From contig QPMI01000526.1 in assembly GCA_004431415.1 (NCBI GenBank), forward strand, positions 62,001 through 126,000: 64,000 nucleotides of DNA, given 5' to 3'. The first letter of the stretch is position 1; each line of letters opens with the position of its first letter. The position numbers were made by a program, and so were the translations under genes. This document shows positions 1-10,072 of the stretch, piece after piece. The notes beneath the pieces were generated by a model. The model saw only the letters and a list, made by a program, of their open reading frames with translations, was not told the origin of the DNA and did no database searches. The DNA is from Cyanophora paradoxa (lineage: Eukaryota > Glaucocystophyceae > Cyanophorales > Cyanophoraceae).

Positions 1-1
1 T

Positions 2-919
2 CGCTTCGCGGACCCCGCGCACGCGGCCGCCGCCTCGCACCCCTTCCCGCCGCCCTGCGCCGACTTCAGGCTCTGCCGCCTGGAGCTCTCGGGGCGGGAC
101 CCGCAGCACGGCGAGACGCGCTCCCACCTCTGCCGCTACGGGTGCGATCCACCTTTGAAACCGATGAGCAGCCGTCCCTTTTTCGTAATCCATATATAAA
201 TCCGATTGGTATCGCATACATGGGTTCCATCACGTAGCCGTTGCCGACAAATCGCGAGCTCTCCCGTCCCTTCTGACCCTTCTCTCCCAGGTCCGGCTGC
301 CGGGAGATTGACGAGCCGTCGCACGCGCTGCGCTACCGCCACGTGCCCCTGCCGCCCTGCCCCGCCGGCCGCGCCTGCGACCGCACCCGCGACTGGCGCC
401 ACCGAGAGGTCCGCCCTTAGAAGAAGTTACTTAAGATAGATAGATTAGACGCCGCGAATTTTAAGGAGATGTAGCTTAGAATTTAGGTCTAAGGAGACTG
501 GCGCCACCGAGAGGTCCGCTCAGTCCTTAGAATTCGTGTTATTCGTCTTTGGGATCCTTCAAGCATCGAATTTCGTCCGGATGCATAAGATCTAGAGCGC
601 TTCCCCAGAGTTCCGCTCTGACCCCCCTTGCCCTTGCCCGCGCCCGCGCCCGCCCCGCCCCCAGGCCTTCGCGCATCGCGGCCGCCCAGACGAATTCTAA
701 GAAGCAGTAGCTTAAGATAGATTAGACGCCGCGAATTCTAAGGAGAAGTAGCTCAGAGTTAGAGGTCCGTTCTGACCCCTGTGCCCTCGCCCGCCCCTCC
801 CGCAGGCCTTCGCGCACCGGGGCCGCCCCGACGTGCTCATCCCGTGCCGCGAGGGCGCCGCCTGCAGCCTCCGCGACGACGAGCGCCACTGCAACGTCTA
901 CAAGCACCCGGACGACTGA
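2..919 (+). CDS. Tandem C-x5-C-x7-H-x5-H zinc-finger protein, 3' part (5' truncated by window)
   Basis: Three exons (2-141, 291-408, 806-919) join in frame through GT-AG introns and end at TGA 917-919. The product is a run of Cys/His units. A unit begun upstream leaves only its H-x5-H-P tail. Then come C-ADFRL-C with x10 to H-x5-H; C-RYGSG-C-x7-H-ALRYR-H; C-PAGRA-C-x7-H-REAFA-H; and C-REGAA-C-x7-H-CNVYK-H followed by PDD and stop. Two units are completed only by splicing, since each intron falls inside a finger; this is strong support for the exon model. The spacing is close to the PBZ (poly-ADP-ribose-binding) finger, C-x5-C-x6-H-x5-H, but is one residue longer and lacks its fixed Tyr/Gly/Arg positions. 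Zinc binding is inferred; the ligand is unknown. It could instead be a lineage-specific CCHH family. Confidence 0.8.
409..805 (+). repeat. Intron carrying copies of both flanking exon edges
   Basis: Inside this intron, about 499-526 repeats the last bases of the preceding exon together with its donor (ACTGGCGCCACCGAGAG|GT). About 662-691 repeats the acceptor and first bases of the following exon (CAG|GCCTTCGCGCA). The AT-rich spacer after each exon edge (about 420-490 and 690-765, with a shared GATTAGACGCCGCGAATT) is also duplicated. This looks like a segmental duplication within the intron that has left decoy splice sites. Confidence 0.75.
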
Positions 920-1002
920 TATATGATCGCGAAGAAGTAGGTAGCCTTGGACGGTATTATAATACAAGCCTATCTGATCGTGAAGAAGTATATTGTAATT
1001 AG

Positions 1003-1078
1003 GCCTGCCGCGAGGGCGCCGCTGGGCCCCGGGCCCTCCGCAACGTGTGCGCATGCGAGCGCCCTGACGACTGATCGT
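1003..1078 (+). pseudogene. Decayed copy of the last zinc-finger exon
   Basis: TGCCGCGAGGGCGCCGC and the terminal GACGACTGAT of the real exon (about 863-920) recur here with the middle diverged. The copy sits about 140 bp downstream. A GATCG(C/T)GAAGAAGTA motif is also repeated between them. It has no intact Cys/His pattern, so it is read as a broken tandem copy. Confidence 0.6.
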
Positions 1079-1104
1079 GGGCGCCACTGGCTCCAGTGGC
1101 TTGT

Positions 1105-1870
1105 ATCGCGTTCTTGTTTTGGTGAATTGCCGGCCACAGTTTCTAGACAACAGCACTGCGGGGGCTGCCCAGGGGGCACAGGGACAACAGAAGCAAAATA
1201 TAGAACTGAGACAAGAGCACAAAGAACGACAAGACAAAGAGCCAAAATTTAGAGCGACAATAAAAGAAGAAAGACCCATATGCATGCCAAAGACAGATCT
1301 AGATCTAGAAGATCAAGAGCCCCCGCTCATAGCGGTGTGCCACGTTGGTTATCATATATATATATACACGCTTTCCAAGTCACACCGAGTCATGCCTCCC
1401 GAGTTCGAATCGCCCTGCGATGAGAATCTCGCCATCGAATCCCGCCCGTTCCATAATGTCGATCGATCATGCCCTACCGTACCTTGCCTGTACATGCCCC
1501 CACAATGCTGGAGTAGACTAGAGGCTGTGGCCGGTAATTCACCAAAAACACAATTCACCAGACTAGATCAAGATCTAGAGACAACAAGCGAACTGGAGAA
1601 AGACTGGGACCGAGCAGATTCATGATTTAGCGCGAGGACTGTTCCGAAAACTAGTACTATCGCTCAGCGGCTAGCATCAACACTACGATCAGAGCCAGAT
1701 ATCGATCGATAATGAACGTTAACTAAACTACTATAGTACAACGCGGAGAACCAAGACGGGATACAACCGCCAAAGCAGAAGACGAAGCAAGAGGCGGCGG
1801 CTCGGCACGAAGGTACAGGGCCGGAGGTCTGACGGTCCCGGTGTGTACCGTGCATGCGCAGCTTCACGCA
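1105..1870 (-). repeat. Dispersed repeat, copy A (inverted relative to 14.1-14.8 kb)
   Basis: Read on the minus strand, this stretch matches 14112-14790 in several blocks in the same order. The blocks are a GTTCTCCG...GTAGTTTAGTT block, CTGATCGTAGTGTTGATGCTAG, a TTTTGGCTCTTTGTCTTGTC block, and a final TGTCCCTGTGCCCCCTGGGC block leading into GTGGCCGG(T/C)AATTCACC. The last motif occurs a further time near 1528-1550 on the plus strand, and a short piece near 6670. No long open frame or known transposase or reverse-transcriptase motif is visible. It is probably a non-autonomous element or the end of a larger one. Confidence 0.65.
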
Positions 1871-2661
1871 CTCGAGTAATCCGATCGGTCAGGTGCTGCC
1901 GTCCTCCGGATCCATGGGCCAGGCCCCGCGGTCCTGCGCATGCCAGGGCCCAATTGCAACGCCATTTTGTATGGAGCCTTGATAGAAACGGGTGCCGGCA
2001 AAGCGGCTTGACTTTTCTTTTGAATATTACGTTTACATTTGGGGGTTGCAGTTCTATAATCATATATAGCTATTGCATGCAAGGCAGAATAACCGACAGA
2101 AACAAGATAAGTGCGACACAAATTACGTTTACGGCAGCGCTAGCTTACAATCAGCACAAAAGACGGCAGCTTACTATAATAACATCAGCACAAAGATGGC
2201 AGCTTACTATAATAAGAATAAATTTCTCTATAAAGATCATAGTCAGCGACTTGACAGGCTGACCACGAAAACACGTTTGCGAAGTTGGCGCTAGTAATAC
2301 GAAAATACGAGATTGCTCTCTTGTCAGAGCCGAGCCGGAGCCCGGCCGGCGGCAAGAAAAGGGGAGGGGAGGGGGGGGGGGGAAGGGGGGAGGGGGGGAG
2401 GGGAGGAATGCCTCCTCGGTGGGGGCCGGCGCCAAGAGGAACGGGGAAGGGGGGAGGGGGAGAGGGAGCGAGGCCCAAGGGGCCCAAGGGCCCAACCCCG
2501 ACCGGGACTCCGACCTCCCCCCCCCCCCCCCCGCCCGTCCGCCCGTCCGCCCGCGCGGCCGGAGCTCAAGCGTCCGCTGCCCTACCCCCCCCTCCACCCC
2601 TTAAGGAGCGGCCTCCGCCGCCCCCTCCTCCTCCTCCTCCTCCGCCTCCATCCCCCCCCCC
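1871..2661. other. Intergenic stretch, low complexity
   Basis: About 2100-2240 is A-rich with a short direct repeat (GGCAGCTTACTATAATAA, twice around 2166-2215). 2340-2660 is a run of G- then C-rich homopolymer tracts. Open frames here are poly-Gly/Pro/Arg readings of these tracts and are not taken as genes. Confidence 0.6.
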
Positions 2662-5249
2662 TCAGAGGATGGGTACGTCGGAGCGGACTTGGAGGCCGCC
2701 GGCGTGGGCGCCCGAGGCGCGCGCGGCGGCCGCGAGGGCCCCCGGGAGCACCCCCAGGCCGGCGCTCGCGTCCAGCACCGCCCCGTGGAGCAGCCTGCGA
2801 TACGATCGGATCGGATTACTTAAGTTCGGATTACTTAAGTTCGGCTTACTAGCTTGGCTTAGCTTAGGTTGAAGTTAGTTAGTTATTTAATTAATAGATT
2901 GCTCGATCTTGCGAGAAGATGAGTTGGTTTCTCAATTGCACGATCTAAGCACTAAATTGAGTTTACTAGTAGTCAAACATAGTTTTAAGCTTGAGTTGAA
3001 CCTATACCTTCGCCTCTCCGGAGGCTTGAAGCCCGGATCCGAGATCGGGGGCGGGGACGGGGGCGGGGGCCGGGCAAGTGCCACGGCGCACCGCGCCCAG
3101 GTCCCGGGGCGCCTCGGCCGGCCGGCCAGGCTAACGGCTGCTCTAGAGACTCTCAATTCTATATTTAGATAGAATTCTAGAGCAGCTCAAGGAGCGTTCG
3201 TTCGGTCTGGTCTTCTCGGTAAGGTGCTTTTCTATCGAATTTAATTTAAATGAGGTATTTCTTATGACACTCAGGTCTTTTAGACATGATCCCATGATCC
3301 CTCGGAAGGCGCAAGGCGCACCGCGCCCAAGGGGCCTCGGCGAGGGTCCGGAGCATCGACGCGAGCTGCGGGGCGGGGCGGGGCGGGGCGGGGCGGGGCG
3401 GGGCGGGGAGGGGCGCGGTCAGCGGGCGGCCGGGCTGAGAAGAACGCGGTGCGGGAGCGGGGGGGGGAAGGAGGGGGGGATGGGGGGTGGGCGGGGCGGG
3501 GGGGAAGGAGGGGGGGGGGGATGGATGGGTAGATGGGGCAAGCGCGGCCGGCTCGTATGTAGGGGTCAGGGCTCTCGGCTATCCGTCACAGCGGCGGCGG
3601 CGAGGGGGCGGGGTTTGGGAACCGGGGGGGGAAGTGGGACGGGGGGGGTGGGGGACAGGGAGCAAGCTCCAGGGGGTACTCGTGCTCAGCGGAAGCCGAG
3701 GCTCAGAGCTATCCGCCCAGGAAGGGGGCGGGGCGGGGCGGGTCGGGGCGGATGGGGCGGGGGGGGGGGAAGGGGGAGGGGGGTACGGCGGCTTGCCTCG
3801 TCGGGCTGGATGAGGGAGCCCTTCGGTAGGGCCGAGCAGAACGCCTCCCGAGCCTCCGGGGAGGGGATACGCGAAAGCGTGCTCGCCTCCAGCATCGGCG
3901 TCTGAAAAAAAGATCAGGGAAGGGGGGAGAAGTTCGGAACGGAGGGGGGGGGTTACACCTCCGTGGCGCCCGGGCAGACGGCGAAGACGTGGATAGGCTC
4001 AGATACGAGCTCGGCCGCGAGCTGCTTGGCCATGAAGGAGAGGGCCGCTGCGGGGGGGATCAACTCAGATCAGATCGGATGGATCGAATCGGATCGGGCG
4101 GCTCATATCAGATCAGATGGGGGGGCGCGCCCTTGCTCATGCCGTCGGCGATGTGGAACCCCGGGAACTGGGTGATACCCCCGCCGACGGAGCTCACGAG
4201 AATGATGGTCCCGCACCTGCCGTACCCCGCCTGAGGGGAGGGGGTGAGACAGGGGGTACGGCCGCGCGCACCTACGCTCCCGCATCCCGGGGAGGAACTC
4301 CCGTACGAGCCACAGCGGGCCGACGGCGTTGCACTGCGAACGAAGCGCGGCCAGTTAGCTTCTTCTTCTCTCCCTCCGAGGAACAGAAACAGAGGGGACG
4401 GAGGAAGCCCGGATCAAATCTCGAATCCCCCCCCCGGGGGGGGGGGGGGGGGGGGGCACGCCATCATGAGGGCCTGGTCTTGCTCGTGGAGCTCCCGTGC
4501 CCTCTGGGCGACCGTCGCGCTGCGAACGAAGCGAAGCGCCGCGGCGTCAGTCAGCGCTCCGCTGAGGGCAGCCGCCAGGGCGGGCGGGCCGACCTTCCCA
4601 GCCCCGCGTTCAAGATGAGCACGTCCATTCCCTTGAGACCGATCTCGCGGGCGAGCTGGCGCACGGACGCGTGGTCGGACTGGTCCAGATGCAGGGAGCG
4701 GACGCGGGCCTGTTGTGAGCGAGCGCCCGGCCGAGTCAGCTGCCGCGTTCTGGAGGCCACGGCTAGCTAACAGCTAGGCAATAGCTACTATCGGTGTATC
4801 ACTGCGAGCAACCATTCCACCTGCTCGGCACCGACTACGTGGCGCCGATCGCGCATGCCCGAGCCCGGCGCACCGCTTCCTCGCCCAGGGACTGCACGAG
4901 GCGCTCCGATCGCTCGCGTCCCGTATTGTACGTGAAGAAGACGTCGTAGCTCCCATCCCGAGCGAACTCGCGCACCAGCGCCTCGCCCTGCCGAGGATAA
5001 GACGAGGAGGAACGGCAGCCCGGGCGTACGCACGACGCCGGATGAGCCGCCAGTGATGAGGACCCGCGTTCGAATGGGCTCCTGGTCCGACACTGACGAG
5101 GCGCGGGGCCTGAAGCTCGACTCGGTTGTGGCCTCGTTCTGCCTGAACGAGGCCGACCGGGGCGCGCCCGGGCCCAGGCCCACGCTCTGTCTCCACTGCT
5201 CCCACGCTAACGCGATATTCTTCGCCCGCTGCTCCTCGTCCACTTCCAT
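2662..5249 (-). CDS. Short-chain dehydrogenase/reductase-like protein, active-site Tyr replaced by Asp
   Basis: Nine exons on the minus strand: 5249-5037, 4987-4874, 4709-4594, 4519-4462, 4333-4278, 4216-4131, 4047-3959, 3901-3787, 2794-2662; about 326 aa. A 60-residue N-terminal lead precedes the Rossmann motif VLITGGSSG. It is followed by DVFFTYNTGRERSERLV, the acidic LHLDQSD, ILNAGLG (NAG motif), NAVGPLWLVREFLPGM, TIILVSSVGGG (active-site Ser strand), IADGMSKAALSFMAKQL and VFAVCPGATETPM (PG motif). All are SDR landmarks in order. The usual YxxxK reads D-G-M-S-K, so Lys is kept and Tyr is lost. Three introns (donors near 4461, 4277 and 4130) need GC-AG splicing to keep frame, which restores the standard SKAAL. 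The junction 3787/2794 is one base out of frame in my model; a missed small exon or a sequence error in the G-rich 1 kb intron is possible. Substrate unknown. Confidence 0.85.
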
Positions 5250-5305
5250 TTTGCTTGCAATTGGGGTACAGATTTAAAGTGATGTTGTTTGGTACAGAGC
5301 TGGAC

Positions 5306-5416
5306 TGGTGCGCGTACAACTACAGCAGCATGCAGCGTCCAACTGCCCCGTGGTCGACGACGGCTGCGCGCTCGACACGGCCGCCTCCAAGTGGACGAGC
5401 AATTGCAAGTGAGCGC
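5306..5416 (+). pseudogene. Broken copy of exon 1 of the 7.0 kb gene
   Basis: About 100 bp are nearly identical to 7012-7108 (TGCGCGTACAACTACAGCAG through AAGTGGACGAGCAA). The copy lacks the start Met codon. It has a two-base net insertion (ACGGCG versus ATGCAGCG) that shifts the frame, and an added TTGCA before the donor. It is a partial duplicate with no open continuation. Confidence 0.85.
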
Positions 5417-5499
5417 GATGGATCCGGACGCCCCGGCCCGCGGGCCCGCGCGCGGCGCGGGCCGCCGGGCCGGGGCGTCCGGATCCATCGATCGCGCTC
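5411..5499. repeat. Long perfect-arm hairpin directly after the broken exon copy
   Basis: The left arm 5411-5438 (GAGCGCGATGGATCCGGACG...) pairs with 5468-5499. The only flaw is a four-base ATCG expansion in the right arm. The loop is itself a GC-rich near-palindrome. The hairpin overlaps the end of the copied exon. Confidence 0.8.
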
Positions 5500-6999
5500 C
5501 GAGGCTCGCCGCGCCGCCCTCCGAGGCTCGCGCCGGCGCCCCCCGACGCCGGCGTCGACGCCTGATGCCGATCGGCGGCGGCCGGGCCGCGGGGGCCGTG
5601 ACCAAATGAAAGCTTCCTTTACCCGGTGACCAGCGCATGTACAGCATGATTATAATTATATTATATATATGTACATGTGCAGCTGCGCGCATGCAGCCTG
5701 GCACTGCGGCAAGGCAAAGGAAATTTGGAAGGATAATTATAAGCTAGTACTACGGTACTAGTACTAGTACTATGCGCTATGATACTCAGGGGGCTTTCCA
5801 AGAGCTCGATCGCGAGTCGACCGTCGGACATCGCCAATAGTGTTAACATTAATATTATTAGTTGCGCGTGCGCATATGCATGCCCGCGCGCGGCTCCGCG
5901 CCGCGGCGCGCGGCCAGGGCGAGGCGCTGCGCCGGAGCGAACCTTGAAAATTTAATGTCGAGATCTAGATCTGGGAGATCTAGAGGATCCGGAGTCTCAG
6001 GGGAGCTCCCCGGCCCTCCCTCGGGGGCCCGGCAGTCGGGGAGCTCGCGACCGGAATCGGCGGGGATACCCCTTCTCATGATCAACTTGCAGCTGCAGGT
6101 TTCGAATTCCCGTCAGCCTCTCTCCGAGGCTCTCTATATATAGCTAGCCTATAGCCTATAGCTAGCTATAGAACCGGTAGTACGCCTCGGGCCTGTAGTA
6201 GGCTACCGGGTAGTACTACTAGTAGTATACGTAGCCAGTGCTTGTGGTGGATATCGATAACGATTAGCATGCGTAGCCCTAGTAGCGGACTCGAGCTCGC
6301 GATCGGCTCCACCGTATACTATGATACGTACGCGTGGCCGCTGGGCGCTGCCGGCCCGGCGGAGTCTCATCATGGCATGATCAGAGTCTGCCGCGCGCGC
6401 CAGTGCCCGCGGCCGTGGCCTGGCATCATGTACATGTGGCATGCACATGCATATGCATGTACATGTGGCCAGCGGCAACTTGGCAACTTCCCAGGCCAAT
6501 TGCATGCAAGGTTCAGACCGTTCAGCGGCGACTTCAGCCTCGGGAGTCGGGTCTCGGTTCCGGACTCCGGGAGGTTCATGGAGACGATGATTCGTCGATT
6601 AAGCCTTGATCGTGAAAACTCAAGGTTAAAAAAATGCCGGGAAATTCGACTGCAAACTGAAATTCCCCCCGCCGGTAATTCACCCCCCAAAAAAGCCTTG
6701 TAACCGCCCGAGGCTCGGAGGAGCCGCTAAAGAGCCTAGCCTACTAGACGCTACTACTGTCACGCTAGCGCGTTGCAATTGGCGGCGTTGCGCAGCCAGC
6801 GGCCGCGGCCAGCGTCGACGTCCGACGGCCGCGGTCCCGCACGCGTGCTGTAGCTGGACCGTGCACGGTGCTCGCGTACGTATACGTGCCCTGGCCTGAT
6901 GAGCAATTTTAATATCGTTAGCGCTGTTGCAACCGCAAGCCCCTGGGCAATTGCAAGCTAAAGCTTAAGCAAGCGATCGACGCGAAACGAGCAGCGGCC
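5500..6999. other. Intergenic, rich in short palindromes
   Basis: No coding region is supportable. The stretch is dense in self-complementary words: 5750-5772 (ACTACGGTACTAGTACTAGT), 6135-6240 (CTATA/TAGCTAGC and GTAGTACTACTAGTAG), and 6428-6468 (TGTACATG, GCATGC and CATATG nested). A CCGGTAATTCACC motif at about 6673 matches the end of the dispersed repeat. Confidence 0.5.
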
Positions 7000-8614
7000 A
7001 TGTCGAACCAGTGCGCGTACAACTACAGCAGCACGGCGTCCAACTGCCCTGTGGTCGACGACGGCTGCGCGCTCGACACGGCCGCCTCCAAGTGGACGAG
7101 CAAGTGAGTGATCGACGCCCCTGAGCCTTGCTATGTCTAGGCCTGGCCCAGTGGCCATGGCCTAGGTCTAGATCTGGCTGCACTGCGGCGTATATATATA
7201 CGAGGAGCTCGCGCGGTTTTCGAGGGCGGCCGGCCGCGGGCGCGCTTCCATGCGCTGTAATTTCTCGTCGACGTCTCACGCGTCCGAATTCGAAACAAAA
7301 CAGCGCCACCAATGACGGTGTCGTGGCTGTCCTCTGGCGCGGAACGACGGTGCGCGCTGCGCCACGCCATGCATATATATGGACGCGGCTGCGGCGCTCC
7401 CGCCGCCGCTTATGATAAAATGAGGCCCCCATGGCCACGCCGTTCGAATCGAACGTTTAATTTAAACGTATATGCTTACGCTCGGCGCTCGCGCCCTACG
7501 ATTTTCCAGTGCACGAACGGGACGGCCTCCTCCTCCACAAAGGTCAAGGCGCCCTGCAACGCCCTCAACGTGACGGGCTGCGACAGCGCCAACTTGGGGA
7601 ACGGCACGAGCAACGTCTACATTGGCGGCAAGGTCTCCATCACGTCGGGGAAGGAGCCTGCCAGCCTCTGCGGTGCGTGCTCATGGCCAGGCGCCCCCGG
7701 CCCGCTCCGCGCCGCGCCGTCCAGGCTCCGTCCCAAACTGATTCTCGGTCTGCGATCGGCCACCGTGCACGTGGCACGTGCACGTGCACTGTTACGCAAA
7801 ACAGTCAAGGCCGGGTGGAAGCTCACCGGCTTCGTGCGTGGTCGACGTTCTGATTTCATTTGAATTCGAATTTAATTCAACGCATCCGATGATCGGGCTT
7901 TATATAGCTAGCTGATCGCGAGCCTCTTATATTGATTACGTACCTGTTCTCAGAACTCGACCGGCACCAACCTGGGCTCCTGGAGCGGCGGTGCCAACGG
8001 CATGTGCTGGAGCTTCTCGAGCACCGACTCGGCCTATCAGAAGTGCGCCGAGATCGATATACATATTAAATTAGCCCCGTAGAATGATTTCGCGATAGAT
8101 GTCTTAAGCTTAATCTCACCGTGTGATCCACTCATGATCATGATCAGGGTCAAGTCCTACCAGCTCGCCAAGGAGTCGAACCTGCGCCTCGACGAGGCCC
8201 CCGCCGAGGTGGACGACGAGGTACGCCCCGTTCGAATCCAAAGATCGAGAATTAAATCAAATCTTGCGGGAGTCACTGCGGCTGAGTCAAATGAGATCTC
8301 AGTCTAGAGAAATATATAAAGGGCAAGCTTTCGTCCCGAAGTTCCTAGTCGCATGGAGTCACCCGGCGCCCGTGGCCAGTTCCAAGCGCGAAGCCCGCCG
8401 GGCCGAGCCCCTGCAGCCCGGCTCTATAATAATGTCCGACCGTCGGATCCCCGGACGGCGCCGGCCCCCTTCGAATTCGGTCTCAATTCCAACCTCTAAC
8501 TTTCCCCCCTCTCCTCAGCTCCTGCTGGAGGACGAGCTCGCGCTGGCCGCCCTCGACGACGGCGGCGCCGCCGAGGCCGCCGAGGCCGCCCTCGCCGCCG
8601 ACGCCGACTCCTAA
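7000..8614 (+). CDS. Small Cys-rich, glycosylation-sequon-rich protein of unknown function
   Basis: Five exons (7000-7103, 7510-7674, 7954-8042, 8148-8220, 8519-8614), about 175 aa, stop TAA 8612-8614. The first half is rich in Cys, Ser, Thr and Asn, with sequons NYS, NGT, NVT, NGT and NST, suggesting an extracellular or luminal domain. The C-terminus is acidic and Ala-rich (EDELALAALDD, then AEAA repeats). The chosen Met is the first before MSNQCAYNYSS, but no signal peptide follows it, so an upstream exon may be missing. Exon 2 to 3 needs a GC donor (CGGT|GCGTGC). Exon 1 to 2 is one base out of frame with strict GT-AG; a GT...CA boundary would fix it. I recognise no family. The partial copy at 5.3 kb shows that this locus has been duplicated locally. 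Confidence 0.65.
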
Positions 8615-8649
8615 ATACGATTTCAGCCATAGCTAGCTATATATATGCA

Positions 8650-8722
8650 CGAAAGACTCTGAGACTCGAATGCGATCGTTAAGCAGACGCGTACGAAAGA
8701 CTCGAATGCGATCGTTAAGCAG
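8650..8722. repeat. Direct repeat pair downstream of the small Cys-rich gene
   Basis: CGAAAGACTC followed by GAATGCGATCGTTAAGCAG occurs twice (8650-8686 and 8694-8722). The first copy has eight extra bases. The rest of 8615-9026 holds AT-rich sequence with no supportable gene. Confidence 0.7.
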
Positions 8723-9026
8723 TTACCGTAGTACTAGTGCACTATGGCACGTGTGCGATGCGCATGGCGAGCTATATTATGTGATCTCAAAGTAATATTA
8801 ATTGTACGACAATAGACACATGCCCTATGGACACTAGCGCTGAACACTGCTGAAATGTGCATAAACACTGAGATACATATAAAAATACTATGATATGTCT
8901 GCACTGCCTGCGAGCCGAGTGCAAGATCAAAACGGAGCACATACATCATGCATGCAGGGATCGAATCTAGATCGAGACAGCAACAAGTCATCAAGAACAG
9001 GGGAGAGGGCCGGCCGCGGCGAGCGG

Positions 9027-9703
9027 TCACGCCGAGGCCCGGCGGGCCACTGGAAAGACAGCGGATCGCGGGGGCGGCGGCTCCGACGAAGCCGTAGGGC
9101 GGCCGGCCCCCACCCACGCGTCCCGAAGCTCCCCCTCCGAGTGCCACGAGGCGACAAGCGTCAGCATCCTGCGAGGAGGGGAGGTGATGAGGAGGGGGTG
9201 GGGGGGGAAGAGGCGGAGGGGGTACACGCACCAAAAGGGAAGGATGCGGCCGAGGAGGAAGAGGGCGCGGGGTACGAATGCCGCCACGGAGGCGTACACG
9301 ACCAGGGAGAGGAGGAGGGAAACGGCCGTCCACGAGAATCGAACCCGCATCGTCACGAGCGAGAGCGGCGCCGCGCAGGCCGTGTGGACTACCCCCCAGA
9401 AGACCGCGCGCTCGGGGTACGGGACATCAGGGGTACCGCCGTGGAGGGGGGGTAGGGCCGCCAGGCTGGCCGCCGTCGCGCAGAGGACGGCTCCGGCGCA
9501 TGCATACTGCAGAGGGGTAATCAGATACCGAGCGGGGGGAGGAAAGGGGCTCATATGAAAGCGCGTCTGACCATGACCGCCCATCCCCGCGAGAAAATGG
9601 CCCGCCACAAGGCCGGTACGTACGCCATCGAGAGCAGCAAAGCCGGCGGGGCCGCCCCTACCCCCAGCATAGTGCCAAGCAGCTGCGTACAGCGCATCAG
9701 CCT

Positions 9704-9735
<32 letters not shown>

Positions 9736-10031
9736 ACGGAGGTGGAGAAGAAGGGAAGGGGGGGGTACGGATGACCTGGGCCGAGGAATGCGCGCCGATC
9801 TCGCGATGCAGGCGAACGTAGGCCACCACAGTTTGCTGCACCCCGCGTCGGACTCGAAAAGGAGATACGCGGCTCGTCGGGCGCGTTTTGGGGGGCGGGG
9901 GGTACCACGACGAAGGCGACGAGCAGGATGGCGGAGATGGGGAGGGTACGCGTGCGTGCAGTACCGACCCACCATCTCCGAAAGGCGTCCTCATCCCCCT
10001 GAGGCAGCGTCGGCTGGGAACCGGGGGCGCG

Positions 10032-10072
<41 letters not shown>

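Noticed and set aside
2285-2872. Long plus-strand open frames over poly-G/poly-C sequence
   Set aside because: They consist of Gly, Arg and Pro homopolymer readings, and overlap the last SDR exon, which has real motifs on the other strand.
5655-5675. TATATATATGTA stretches as TATA boxes
   Set aside because: Such AT palindromes are scattered throughout intergenic DNA here, with no consistent distance to gene starts.
10033-10071. G run read as poly-Gly or, on the other strand, a poly-Pro domain
   Set aside because: It lies between exons that join in frame without it, so it is intron sequence.
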